DNA of 35,458 nt from JAVBPB01 sp031549965 (GCA_031549965.1 JAVBPB010000104.1:1-35458); one strand, 5' to 3'; shown: positions 17,064-25,750, counted from the stretch's first letter. Translations and numbers: made by a program. The notes: generated by a model not told the origin, from the sequence alone.

Positions 17064-18224
17064 TTGGCTGATTACACAAGATTTGTTTCCTATATGTATT
17101 CGTACGATAATGGAGTTAAAATGAATAATGTAGGATTCGCAAAATTAGAGGAGAGAAACGGGCAACTAAAAGTTACTTTAAATCTTAAAAATATCACAAG
17201 CACAAACAATGAGCCTTATAAAATTTACTTGTTTTACAGAAACGATGGTAATACAGAAGGTATCTGCCTTGGTAATTTAAATATTAAAAACGGCTTAGGT
17301 GAGTTTAGAACAACAACAAACAGCAACAATATAATGAATTCTTCAAAAGCTTTTAAAAACTGCGGTGGTATAATAATTGATAACAAAAGTACTAAAGCAT
17401 ATGCAACTGAATGGGATGACATTCCTATTAACTTTTCCAAGTTTAATGCAAATAATGCGGAAACAATTAATGAACCTGCTATTCAAGCTGAAACTCCAGT
17501 ATCAAAACAAACTGACACTGTAATAATAGAAGAAGATATCGCAGAAAATATACCATCGAAACCAACTCTTTCAGAAGATGTACAATCTGATGTGAATCCT
17601 CTTGAAATTGAAACCATGGAATCTGTTGATAATGTTAACTTTACTGAATCCACTTTCTTAGATGAAGGCAAAATTAATTCAGATGATTTAGAAGATGGTT
17701 TAAATCCTTATGATTCAAACACAAGGGTAATACAGTCCCTACATAACTACGAACCATTCACTGGTTATAATTCATACGATTATACAAACGATTCATATAC
17801 AAATGCTGGGAATGAAGAAATTATTTATGAAACCAATCTGCAAACTAATTTTTCGGAATCATCACCAGGAATTGAAAATTTATTTAAATCCTTTCCTAAA
17901 ATGTTTCCTTTTGCCGATGATTCCGTAATTGAATGTGTAAGAATCGAACCTCAGGATATAGGAAGCTTGCCTATGCCTTTATGGGTCTTAGGTAATAATA
18001 GCTTCTTATTGCATTCGTACTACAATTATAGGCATTTAATACTATCTAAAATGAAGTCACCGGATAATAAAATTGTATATATAATTGGCGTTCCAGGAAT
18101 TTATCATAACAGAGAAAAATTTATGGCTAAAATGTTTGGTTTTGATGAGTTTAAGCCAGTTAATAGAAAAGAACAATTAACCGGAGAATTTGGTTATTGG
18201 TATATGACAATTGATCCAGAATAA
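17064..18224 (+). CDS. two-domain clostridial protein, DUF6128-like C-terminus
   Basis: About 386 residues from a TTG start chosen because AGGGAGTGG lies just upstream; an in-frame GTG at 17055 falls within that site. The N-terminal ~120 residues form a beta-rich domain (YMYSYDNGVKMNNVGFAKLE), reminiscent of small secreted or cytosolic sheet domains. A ~130-residue acidic, Thr/Ser/Asn-rich linker of low complexity follows. The conserved C-terminal domain is about 275-386: MPLWVLGNNSFLLHSYYNYRH, VPGIYHNREKFMAKMFGF and GYWY. This end resembles DUF6128 as I recall it, common in Lachnospiraceae and related clostridia and of unknown function. There is no signal peptide and no transmembrane helix. 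It is monocistronic with its own promoter and a strong terminator. Confidence 0.75.
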   Translation: MADYTRFVSYMYSYDNGVKMNNVGFAKLEERNGQLKVTLNLKNITSTNNEPYKIYLFYRNDGNTEGICLGNLNIKNGLGEFRTTTNSNNIMNSSKAFKNCGGIIIDNKSTKAYATEWDDIPINFSKFNANNAETINEPAIQAETPVSKQTDTVIIEEDIAENIPSKPTLSEDVQSDVNPLEIETMESVDNVNFTESTFLDEGKINSDDLEDGLNPYDSNTRVIQSLHNYEPFTGYNSYDYTNDSYTNAGNEEIIYETNLQTNFSESSPGIENLFKSFPKMFPFADDSVIECVRIEPQDIGSLPMPLWVLGNNSFLLHSYYNYRHLILSKMKSPDNKIVYIIGVPGIYHNREKFMAKMFGFDEFKPVNRKEQLTGEFGYWYMTIDPE

Positions 18225-18226
18225 AA

Positions 18227-18262
18227 TCAAGGCTGTTACAAAATATAGTGTAACAGCCTTGA
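18227..18262. terminator. bidirectional terminator
   Basis: A 14-bp perfect stem (18227-18240 with 18249-18262, TCAAGGCTGTTACA) and an 8-base loop lie between convergent genes, with flanking A and T runs on both sides. Confidence 0.9.
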
Positions 18263-18272
18263 CTTTATTAAT

Positions 18273-19748
18273 TTATTCTTTAATAGCTGTAATCTGGTTA
18301 TCTATAGTTTCACATATGCCTGCAATTCTATTATTACGTTCAGATATCTTAGCAACCAGTGATACCTGCATTTCACAAGCTGCACATATCTCTTCAATAG
18401 CTGCTATATTTTGCTCGGAACCTGCTGCCAATGTTTGTGTTTCTTGTTTTATTTCACCAAATGATGTTTTAAGAGTAGTTAATAATTCAAATTCGTGACT
18501 TAAACCGTCTTTTACAACTTCAATACTTGAACTAATTTTACTAAATACACTTTCAACATCCTGAAGTTGTTTATCACCATCTTTAGTAGCTTCCTTACCA
18601 TGCAAAATCTTTTCAAGCACTTCATCTGTTGTCGCTGTAATGTTATGAGTAATCTTAGCAATCGACTGGGTAATCTCTGATGTCTGATCCGCAAGATTTC
18701 TTACTTCTTCAGCAACAACTGCAAAACCTTTTCCCGCCTCTCCTGCTCTTGCAGCTTCAATAGCTGCATTAAGTGCTAACAAGTTTGTTTGTTGAGCTAT
18801 ATTTACGATTCCTGACAAAAATCCATTAATCTCATTCATGCCTTCCACTAATACATTTACTGTATTATGTGTTGAAATAATTGATTCCTTTATAACCCCC
18901 ATTGAATTAGACAATTCCATCATTTCACTATTACCTAAAACAACCATTGAATATGTATTATCAAATTCCTTATCCATCTTAGATGATAAATCGTAAGTTT
19001 GATTTAAACAAGTTCCTGCTTTGTCCATGTTGTCATTTATCTTTAAAGCTGCACTGGCATTTTCTTCAGTGCTTCTTTCCATTTCATTAATTGCATTAGA
19101 TATGCTATTAATTTTTTCGTCGGTCTGACTTATTGTACTAACATTATGCCTTACTGTTTTATTTAATGACTCTACTGTTTTTTCAAAAATAGACATAGTA
19201 TTACTTAAAGTTTCTGCATTTTTTTTGGCATCTTCTGTTGACCTATAGGCTACTTCAATATGATGACTACTTTGTCTTGCCTGAAAATAAAGTCCCATAG
19301 ATACTAACAAGTAACTAAACAATGGTATAAGGGCATCAGCTAATTCTGCATCAGCACCAAATACAGCGTCTGTTTTTATTATTGAAAAAACAGTTAATAA
19401 AATAAATACTACCAAAGAATGTATTAAAATATACTTTTTCTCCATATAGAGTGCAACAAGCACTAAAAACAATACATAAAATGAAAATGTTCTTGAATTA
19501 CCTCCCGTAATAGCTGAAACTCCAAGTATCTCAAGAGCTGGAATAATAGTTAAAATCATAGCTTTAATTAAATCATTAAACTTTATATGAGCTATTATCT
19601 CCAATATTATACAGCCAATTGTACCGACAATAATACCTGTAATCCCATCCATTCCTTTTGTTACCCAAGATATTATTACTAAAATCACATTAATAATTAC
19701 GAACAAATGAGCATTAAATATATGAGTTTTCATGTGTTCTCTTTGCAT
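18273..19748 (-). CDS. methyl-accepting chemotaxis protein with six-helix membrane sensor, no HAMP
   Basis: A 491-residue chemoreceptor-like protein. Residues 10-156 hold about six hydrophobic helices with short loops instead of the usual two-helix periplasmic sensor, and the chain passes directly into a coiled coil without a HAMP domain. The signalling hairpin tip is at about 315-350 (IAQQTNLLALNAAIEAARAGEAGKGFAVVAEEVRNLA), which binds CheA/CheW. The signal may come from the membrane itself (redox, ion gradient or lipid), an inference from architecture. The start has AAGGAG 9 bp upstream. It follows rsmA by only 30 bp with no visible terminator, so tatD-rsmA-mcp may be one transcript. It ends in the shared terminator. 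Confidence 0.9.
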   Translation of the reverse strand: MQREHMKTHIFNAHLFVIINVILVIISWVTKGMDGITGIIVGTIGCIILEIIAHIKFNDLIKAMILTIIPALEILGVSAITGGNSRTFSFYVLFLVLVALYMEKKYILIHSLVVFILLTVFSIIKTDAVFGADAELADALIPLFSYLLVSMGLYFQARQSSHHIEVAYRSTEDAKKNAETLSNTMSIFEKTVESLNKTVRHNVSTISQTDEKINSISNAINEMERSTEENASAALKINDNMDKAGTCLNQTYDLSSKMDKEFDNTYSMVVLGNSEMMELSNSMGVIKESIISTHNTVNVLVEGMNEINGFLSGIVNIAQQTNLLALNAAIEAARAGEAGKGFAVVAEEVRNLADQTSEITQSIAKITHNITATTDEVLEKILHGKEATKDGDKQLQDVESVFSKISSSIEVVKDGLSHEFELLTTLKTSFGEIKQETQTLAAGSEQNIAAIEEICAACEMQVSLVAKISERNNRIAGICETIDNQITAIKE

Positions 19749-19778
19749 ATTAGCACTCTCCTTAATATATTATTTAGC

Positions 19779-20651
19779 TTACTTATATTTACTAATTACA
19801 TTACTTAATTTTGCAAATTGTTCTAATGTAAGAGTTTCACCTCTGACTTTATCTGAATATTCCAGTTCTTTAAAAATATTCAAAAGTAATTCCTTAGACA
19901 AATTTAATTCAGAAGCGTTTGTTAAACCATTTAACAATGTCTTCCTTCGCTGATTAAAAGATGCTCTTATTATCTTAAAAAATAATGCTTCATCCCAAAC
20001 CTCCACAGGAGGTTCTTTATACTTTGTTAATCTTATAACAGCGGACCCAACATTAGGCCTTGGAATAAAACAATTAGGAGGAACATTGGCAACAATATAT
20101 GGCTGGGCATAATATGATACTGCTAATGATAATGCACCATAATCCTTGCTCCCCGGTACTGCCTTCATTCTATCTGCAACTTCCTTTTGAACCATAACTG
20201 TAATATTATCCACAGGAAGTTTACTTTCAAATAATCCCATTATTATTGGTGTTGTAATATAATATGGCAAATTTGCTACTATTTTTATTGGTTTTCCATT
20301 ATTATTTTCTAAAACCAGCTTATTTAAATCTACTTTTAATATGTCATCATTAATTATTGTTACATTGCTACAACTTAACAACGTCTCTTTAAGAATTGGT
20401 ATAAGCTTTTTGTCTATTTCAACTGCCACTACAGCTTTTGAAGCTTCTGACAAATATTGAGTCATAGTCCCAATTCCCGGCCCTATTTCCAATACCATAT
20501 CATCTTTTGATATATTGGCAGCAGATATTATTTTATCCAGCACATGTGTATCAATAAGAAAGTTTTGACCATATTTTTTTTGAAATATAAAATTGTACTT
20601 ATTAATAATTTCAATTGTATTTGCCGGAATCCCCAGTTTTTTATCAGGCAT
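19779..20651 (-). CDS. rsmA: 16S rRNA (adenine1518/1519-N6)-dimethyltransferase
   Basis: A 290-residue KsgA/RsmA, which dimethylates two adjacent adenines in the 3'-terminal hairpin of 16S rRNA. Motifs: KKYGQNFLID (29-38), SAM-binding VLEIGPGIGTMT (about 53-64), acidic VVAVEIDKK, and catalytic NLPYYIT near 125. PRPNVGSAVIRL and FNQRRKTLLNGL confirm the family. Length is normal. The start has GGAGAG upstream. It is 19 bp after tatD, the usual gene order in Firmicutes (there often with rnmV, which is absent here). Confidence 0.97.
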   Translation of the reverse strand: MPDKKLGIPANTIEIINKYNFIFQKKYGQNFLIDTHVLDKIISAANISKDDMVLEIGPGIGTMTQYLSEASKAVVAVEIDKKLIPILKETLLSCSNVTIINDDILKVDLNKLVLENNNGKPIKIVANLPYYITTPIIMGLFESKLPVDNITVMVQKEVADRMKAVPGSKDYGALSLAVSYYAQPYIVANVPPNCFIPRPNVGSAVIRLTKYKEPPVEVWDEALFFKIIRASFNQRRKTLLNGLTNASELNLSKELLLNIFKELEYSDKVRGETLTLEQFAKLSNVISKYK

Positions 20652-20670
20652 CTTTTCTCTCCGTTATTTT

Positions 20671-21435
20671 TTATTTTATATCGAATAAATGTTTAGCATT
20701 CTTTGAAGTAACCTCTACCACTTCCTCATAACATACTTCTTTAATGCTCGCAATTTCTCTTGCTATATATGTTAAATTAAGAGATGAATTCCTTTTTCCT
20801 CTATTAGGCACAGGAGAAAGATAAGGGCAATCCGTTTCTAGCAAAATTCGTTCTAAAGGTATATACTTTACAGCTTCTTTTAATTTTTTAGCATTGTTAA
20901 ATGTTACTACTCCTCCAATGCCAATATAAAAACCTAAGTCTAAAAATCTCTCTGCCATTTCTTTGGCATATGAAAAACAATGAATTACACCTCCAACTTT
21001 GCCTCCCCTTTCACATAAAATGTCATATGTGTCTTTTGCTGCATCCCTTGAATGAATTATCATTGGTAAATTTACTTCTTTGGCTAATTCAATTTGACGA
21101 ATAAACCACGCCTTTTGAGTTTCTCTATCTGGATCATCCCAATAATAATCTAGTCCTATTTCTCCAATTGCTACTACTTTAGGATTGCATGACACTTCCT
21201 TTAACCATAAAAAATTATCCTCATTAAGCTCCATGGCTTCATTGGGATGAACTCCCACTGCTCCATAAAAAAATGGATACTTTTCCGTAAGTTCAAGTGT
21301 CTTTTTAGTAGTTTCAATACTTGCACCTACATTAACAACATATTCTATACCATTTTGTACTAGACTATTAATTACTTCTTCCCTGTCTAAATCAAAACTT
21401 TCATCATCATAATGCCCATGACTTTCAAATATCAT
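20671..21435 (-). CDS. tatD: TatD-family metal-dependent hydrolase/DNase
   Basis: A 254-residue TIM-barrel amidohydrolase-type nuclease. Metal ligands are recognisable: HGH at residues 6-8, GEIGLDYYWD near 92, MIIHSRDA, VIHCFS and LLETDCPYLSP. The family has 3'-5' DNase activity and may act in repair or RNA/DNA turnover. The frame is open upstream to a Met at 21501, but the ATG at 21435 is preceded by AAGGAG and the probable transcription start lies near 21500, so the shorter form is chosen. The N-terminal motif reads ESHGHYDD where many homologues have DTHAHLDD; metal ligands are kept. It is the first gene of the tatD-rsmA unit. Confidence 0.94.
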   Translation of the reverse strand: MIFESHGHYDDESFDLDREEVINSLVQNGIEYVVNVGASIETTKKTLELTEKYPFFYGAVGVHPNEAMELNEDNFLWLKEVSCNPKVVAIGEIGLDYYWDDPDRETQKAWFIRQIELAKEVNLPMIIHSRDAAKDTYDILCERGGKVGGVIHCFSYAKEMAERFLDLGFYIGIGGVVTFNNAKKLKEAVKYIPLERILLETDCPYLSPVPNRGKRNSSLNLTYIAREIASIKEVCYEEVVEVTSKNAKHLFDIK

Positions 21436-21505
21436 ACTAAATCTCCTTACAAATGCTATAATACTTGATAATAATTTCTTCAAAAATATACAAATTAACA
21501 TACTT

Positions 21506-21514
21506 ATTATATCA
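21506..21514 (-). promoter_or_regulatory. extended -10 promoter of tatD-rsmA
   Basis: On the minus strand TGATATAAT (TGn then TATAAT at 21511-21506). A weak -35 (TAGAAT) is 17 bp upstream. It places transcription start near 21500. Confidence 0.6.
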
Positions 21515-21560
21515 TAATTTTTATTTAAATTCTATACTTATTTTATAAATCAAGTTGAAT

Positions 21561-21639
21561 AAAAAAGAGATTAATTTACTGTTGAAGATTAATGTGGCTA
21601 AAATCAACTACATAGATCTTCAAAAGATAAATCAACCTC
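21561..21639 (-). terminator. long nested hairpin ending the 4HB chemoreceptor gene
   Basis: Two nested stems, 21567-21578 with 21628-21639 (two G.T pairs) and 21582-21589 with 21616-21623 (TTGAAGAT/ATCTTCAA), continue through ATGT/ACAT to an inner loop. On the minus strand it is followed by TCTCTTTTTTATT. It is unusually large for a simple terminator. Confidence 0.65.
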
Positions 21640-21672
21640 TATAATTTAATACTATATATTTAATGTTTCAAA

Positions 21673-23463
21673 TTAATATTTTCCATAATCGCTATCAGTT
21701 AATGCAATGGTTCTGGCATGAGACTCTTTTTTTGGAGCTTTTGATCTTATTGAACTATGATTAGAGCCTTTTCCTTTTAATTTAAATTGTGAAATTAATC
21801 CTTCAAGTATAGTAGCCTGACCTGATAATTCCTCTGAAGCTGCTGCTGATTCCTCTGCTGTAGCGGAATTTTGAGAAACTACCTGAGCTACTTGATCAAT
21901 TCCTGTGTTTATTTGGTTTATGGCCTCTGACTGCTCTTCAGAAGAAATGGCGATGCCTTTTACAATAACTGTGGATTGGGATACGCCATCCACTATTTCT
22001 GACAAGCTTTTTGATGTTTCTTCTGCAATTTTTGAACCAAGCTGAGCCTTTTCTATTGAGTTTGTTATTAAGCTACTTGTATCTTTAGCAGCTTCTGCAC
22101 TTTTTGCTGCAAGGTTACGAACTTCTTCTGCAACTACTGCAAAACCTTTTCCATGTTGCCCTGCTCTTGCTGCCTCTACTGCTGCATTTAGAGCTAAAAT
22201 ATTAGTTTGGAATGCTATGTCATCAATTACTTTAATTACTTTATTAATTGAAATACTTGCTTCGCTGATTTCTTTTACTGCCTGCATCATGTTTTCCATT
22301 TGTACTGAACCTTTTTCAGCATTTTCTTTAATTGTGTTTGCAAGCTTTGAAGCAGTATTAGCCTGTTCGGTATTAACTTTTGTTTTTGATGCAATATTTG
22401 CAATTGAACCTGATAATTCTTCAACAGCAGTTGCCTGTTCAGTTGCACCTTGGGCTAATGCCTGACTTCCATCTGCTACCTGCATTGATCCTGCTGATAC
22501 CTGTTCTGTGGAATCACTAATTTCACCAAACATATTATTAAGATTATCAACCATGAGTTTTAATGCAATACCTATAGAATCTTTTTCAGATAAAGGATTT
22601 ACATTAACTGTTAGATCTCCTTCAGATATTTGTTGAATTTCAGTTGAAACTTCTAGTAAATATTCTGTAAGTGCTATACTTGAACCTACTGATTGGGCAA
22701 TTTCGTCTTTGAATACTGCATCATCTTTACATTTTTTAAGAAGTTCTACATCTATATTCATATCTCCTGTTCTTCCAATCTGACCAAGTAATTTAGTCAT
22801 ATTATTAACAGGCATGCTGATAATTCTTGCAATATAAACACCAAGCATTATTGCACAAATAAATGAAGCAATAACTATGACAATAACTACTATTATCGTT
22901 GAGAATGTCTGAGTACTTAAAATACCACTTTGCGTTAATCCAGCACCAATTACTAGTGTTTGACATTGTGTTAGTCTATCAAGTATTGTATCCGAAAGCT
23001 TGGCTGCGGATTTTAAAGTTTCTTTAGCACTGACTAAATCTTTATTTCCAGCATGTTCTAATACCTCTTTTGCAAGTGGCTTATATTCATTATATACACT
23101 TAACGCTTCTTCAAGTAATGCCAGTTCCTCGGTATCTTTTTCTGTTAAATTGTCCCTAAGTCCTGCCATTGACGCTTCTAAAACTGTCATTGACTGGTCA
23201 ATATCTGTTTTTGCTTTATCTACTCTTCCCTCTACATCATTAAACACTATTGCATCTCTGTTTAATGATAATCGTATATTTTGTAGCTCATTTACACTTG
23301 TTGATATGTATGGAATCATAACTGAATTCTTAACTAAAAGTTCAGAATATTTTTGGTCAGTGTTATATAGATTAATACCTCCCAAAAAACCTATCGCAGC
23401 AGTAATTATGGCTACTATAGTAAATCCCAAAAGCAATTTTGCTTTAATTTTCATGTTCTTCAT
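21673..23463 (-). CDS. methyl-accepting chemotaxis protein, 4HB sensor type
   Basis: A 596-residue chemoreceptor. TM1 about 9-30; an extracytoplasmic four-helix-bundle-type sensor about 31-185, all helical with little aromatic content; TM2 about 188-212; HAMP about 213-300; the signalling tip at about 418-452 (AFQTNILALNAAVEAARAGQHGKGFAVVAEEVRN); and a coiled-coil return arm. The C-terminal 35 residues are basic and end in YGKY. The ligand cannot be read from 4HB sequences. The start is ATG with AGGAG upstream. It is monocistronic with its own promoter and a large terminator hairpin. The cytoplasmic half is strongly similar to the receptor at 32532, and the two likely share helical-class membership in mixed arrays. 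Confidence 0.94.
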   Translation of the reverse strand: MKNMKIKAKLLLGFTIVAIITAAIGFLGGINLYNTDQKYSELLVKNSVMIPYISTSVNELQNIRLSLNRDAIVFNDVEGRVDKAKTDIDQSMTVLEASMAGLRDNLTEKDTEELALLEEALSVYNEYKPLAKEVLEHAGNKDLVSAKETLKSAAKLSDTILDRLTQCQTLVIGAGLTQSGILSTQTFSTIIVVIVIVIASFICAIMLGVYIARIISMPVNNMTKLLGQIGRTGDMNIDVELLKKCKDDAVFKDEIAQSVGSSIALTEYLLEVSTEIQQISEGDLTVNVNPLSEKDSIGIALKLMVDNLNNMFGEISDSTEQVSAGSMQVADGSQALAQGATEQATAVEELSGSIANIASKTKVNTEQANTASKLANTIKENAEKGSVQMENMMQAVKEISEASISINKVIKVIDDIAFQTNILALNAAVEAARAGQHGKGFAVVAEEVRNLAAKSAEAAKDTSSLITNSIEKAQLGSKIAEETSKSLSEIVDGVSQSTVIVKGIAISSEEQSEAINQINTGIDQVAQVVSQNSATAEESAAASEELSGQATILEGLISQFKLKGKGSNHSSIRSKAPKKESHARTIALTDSDYGKY

Positions 23464-23538
23464 AATTCATTTCTCCTTCCGTTTGGTAAATCTTTACATC
23501 TTCTCAAATATCTTATTAATAGGTTGAAATTTTTATTA

Positions 23539-23567
23539 ATTATATCATATATTTTTTTAATTGTCCA
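23539..23567 (-). promoter_or_regulatory. promoter of the 4HB chemoreceptor
   Basis: On the minus strand TGGACA (23567-23562), 17 bp, TATAAT (23544-23539). It is vegetative in type; no SigD-like hexamers are seen. The rest of the 307-bp gap (23464-23770) holds this promoter, a roughly 75-nt leader and the DUF3892 terminator. Confidence 0.75.
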
Positions 23568-23677
23568 CTAAATGAGTATTTAAAAATATGCAATTGCTTC
23601 CACTTCGTTACTATTCACTTCGCAAAAAATACATTATATTATTAATATTTCCATAAATATTCTATCAGGTATAAAAC

Positions 23678-23712
23678 AAACCCATCAATTATATATTAAT
23701 ATTGATGGGTTT
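23678..23712 (-). terminator. terminator of the M14 peptidase-DUF3892 unit
   Basis: A 12-bp perfect stem (23678-23689 with 23701-23712, AAACCCATCAAT) with an 11-base loop lies about 58 bp after the DUF3892 stop. Confidence 0.75.
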
Positions 23713-23770
23713 ACCTTTAATACCGCAATTTAAATATTTAAAGTTATTCTGTTTTATTCTAAATACATTT

Positions 23771-24061
23771 CTATACGATTGATGGTAAACTACTCAAATT
23801 ATTACTTTCTGTACCATCAGGAATTGATTTTAAATATTCATTACCATTTCTTTCAGATATGCCTACTCCTGATATTTCACCCTGTTTTGCTAATTCAACA
23901 CCTTCTTCTTTATTGACAATTCTACCGTCAGAAAGCTTGTATCCTGATACCCTGCCTCCTTCTTTTACTAATGCAACAATACTTTTCGCATCGGATTTTG
24001 GCTCAGGTATCTCTTTCATTGCCATAATTGGCAACTGGTTCATATTATTATCTATATTCAT
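23771..24061 (-). CDS. DUF3892 domain protein
   Basis: A 96-residue soluble protein. The core about 27-92 follows the DUF3892 pattern: IVALVKEGGRVSGYKLSDGR, then an EGVELAKQGEISGVGIS segment, NGNEYLKSIPDG and NNLSSLP at the end. Function is unknown; the family is common in spore-forming Firmicutes. The start has GAAAGGCAG upstream. It lies 96 bp after the M14 peptidase on the same strand and before a terminator, so co-transcription is likely. The link to wall or spore biology rests only on that neighbour. Confidence 0.82.
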   Translation of the reverse strand: MNIDNNMNQLPIMAMKEIPEPKSDAKSIVALVKEGGRVSGYKLSDGRIVNKEEGVELAKQGEISGVGISERNGNEYLKSIPDGTESNNLSSLPSIV

Positions 24062-24157
24062 AAATAATCTGCCTTTCTTTAGTTTAATATAAGATTATTA
24101 TGCATATCTTTTATTCTTTATATTCAGGATCATCAAAGATTTCAAGTATGGCTATAA

Positions 24158-25429
24158 TTATAAAATTGCTCCCAAAGTCAATATTCCAATGTTGTCATTG
24201 TAAATTTTATAAAATTGTTCAATTGGAAGAGGATTTACTCCCACTCCTACTTCTATTGTATATCCAGGTCTGTTGTATGTTTGAATAAACCAGTCCTTAT
24301 ATCCTGCATTTCCAGATGCAATTGGAGTCTCATCAAGGCTATAGCCACTTACACGGGCAAATTCCCTTCCAATTTCATATGAACCTTCTGGTAAATAATC
24401 TTTATATCTCCAATATATTACTTCACCTTGGGTATGATAAGACAGTGTAAGCCTAAAATCATGTGCCATTGTAAATTCTGCCATGGCTTTACTTTCAGGT
24501 TCAGAAAGGGGATTAGGTCCAACATAATCCCTTGGGCCTGGTTTGTTATATCCTTGGGCATATTTAATTCTTTTTGCTTCTTCCCATCCTGCCGGATAAT
24601 TTAAATTTAAATCCACTCCATTAATATTTGCTTTCCATCCGCTTGGGAACCTTATTTGTCCACTCATTGCATTAGCTTTCTTATAGTAATCACTGGTACT
24701 TGCGGTTTGACCTGTAACTAAGTCAACACCGTCCGGATTAACCATAGGAATTACATAAATAGTTGTATTATCGTATATTTCTTTTGCCAAATGATTAAAT
24801 ATTCTTCCATTTTGAGAATAACTTTTAGCATACTCTTCCACAAACTTCACCAGTACAGGAGTTGTAATCCATTCATTAGCATGATGGGAAGCATTGTAAA
24901 GTACTTCTTTTTCTCCTTTTCCTATTACTATTCCAAATAATGTTTTTCCCTCAATACTAGTTCCAATACTAATAATTTCTAAAAATGGATATCTTGCTTT
25001 TAGTCCGTCTATACATAATCCAAGAACCTGATAGGTAAAGCTAATATCATCAAATGTTACAGGAAATCTTAAAGGGATTGTAAGTATAGTTCCTGGTGCT
25101 AACTGTTCCGGATTAAAACCTTCATTTGCGGTCTGGATTGCCTGTATGGTTGTTGAATACTTAGTTGCTATTGAATATAGGGTATCATCAGGTTTTACCT
25201 CATATTTAACATAACCCACTAGGTATGGCATAAGAGCACTCCATGTTTTAGGACCTACTATACCATCTGGTATTAATCCTTCTCTATTTTGAAATCTTCC
25301 TACTGATACTTTTGTATTTGGACCAAAAACTCCGTCTGGCTTGTTTTGTGAATAAAAACCTGCTCTTCGTAATCCTTCTTGTAATAGTTCAACCTCTGGT
25401 CCCTTTGAACCTTCTTTTAATGTATTCAA
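24158..25429 (-). CDS. M14 gamma-D-glutamyl-diaminopimelate peptidase with peptidoglycan-binding and LysM domains
   Basis: A 423-residue wall peptidase similar in architecture to endopeptidase I of spore formers. Residues 4-68 are a PG_binding_1 domain (EGSKGPEVELLQEGL, DGIVGPKTWSAL), and 75-118 a LysM (YEVKPDDTLYSIATKY). Residues 128-423 are a zinc carboxypeptidase: zinc ligands His183, Glu186 (HHANE) and His332 (SYHTQG), and catalytic Glu393 (YTIEVG). These enzymes cut between D-glutamate and diaminopimelate in stem peptides. There is no signal peptide, which suggests mother-cell or spore-associated action, or recycling after lysis. The start is TTG, set by GGAGG 6 bp upstream. It precedes DUF3892 in the same unit. 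Confidence 0.92.
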   Translation of the reverse strand: MNTLKEGSKGPEVELLQEGLRRAGFYSQNKPDGVFGPNTKVSVGRFQNREGLIPDGIVGPKTWSALMPYLVGYVKYEVKPDDTLYSIATKYSTTIQAIQTANEGFNPEQLAPGTILTIPLRFPVTFDDISFTYQVLGLCIDGLKARYPFLEIISIGTSIEGKTLFGIVIGKGEKEVLYNASHHANEWITTPVLVKFVEEYAKSYSQNGRIFNHLAKEIYDNTTIYVIPMVNPDGVDLVTGQTASTSDYYKKANAMSGQIRFPSGWKANINGVDLNLNYPAGWEEAKRIKYAQGYNKPGPRDYVGPNPLSEPESKAMAEFTMAHDFRLTLSYHTQGEVIYWRYKDYLPEGSYEIGREFARVSGYSLDETPIASGNAGYKDWFIQTYNRPGYTIEVGVGVNPLPIEQFYKIYNDNIGILTLGAIL

Positions 25430-25541
25430 GTTAAACCTCCAAATTATTTTTTATACCTTTTATTCAAGTTTTTGTTTTGGGTGCTTAAAACTTGGAGGGG
25501 TTACTTTAAAGCTTTTTCTTGGCGTATTTTACTAAATAAAA

Positions 25542-25559
25542 AACACCCTCTAGGGTGTT
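25542..25559 (-). terminator. terminator of the ferredoxin gene
   Basis: A 7-bp stem AACACCC/GGGTGTT with a 4-base loop. On the minus strand it directly follows the ferredoxin stop and runs into TTTTTTATTT. Confidence 0.88.
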
Positions 25560-25564
25560 CTTAT

Positions 25565-25750
25565 TTATACTTTTTCAAAAGCTCCTTTAGGACAATATGT
25601 TTGGCACTTTCCACATAAAATACATTTTTCTTCATCAATAACCGGAAGTGAATTTATAGTTACCTGAGAAATTGCTCCCACTGGACACACTGGTATAGAT
25701 GGGCATCTATGATTCTGGGGACATTTTGACTTACTTACTATTATCTTCAT
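25565..25750 (-). CDS. small ferredoxin-like protein with one atypical cluster motif
   Basis: A 61-residue protein. The C-terminal motif is standard for [4Fe-4S] binding: Cys43, Cys46, Cys49 and Cys53 (CILCGKCQTYCPKGA). The N-terminal half keeps the CPVGAI signature at Cys22, but the preceding part reads Cys10-x5-Cys16-x5-Cys22 with His14, instead of CxxCxxCxxxC. Only seven cysteines are present, so two ordinary [4Fe-4S] clusters are one ligand short; one cluster, a [3Fe-4S] centre or a histidine ligand are options. It is probably a small cytoplasmic electron carrier. The start has GGAGGAG upstream. It stands alone, 77 bp after the YczE gene on the same strand. Confidence 0.85.
   Translation of the reverse strand: MKIIVSKSKCPQNHRCPSIPVCPVGAISQVTINSLPVIDEEKCILCGKCQTYCPKGAFEKV

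Noticed and set aside
21435..21501. Longer N-terminus for the TatD-family protein
   Set aside because: The extra 22 residues start at the likely transcription start and lack a ribosome binding site, whereas ATG at 21435 has AAGGAG and the family-typical first residues.
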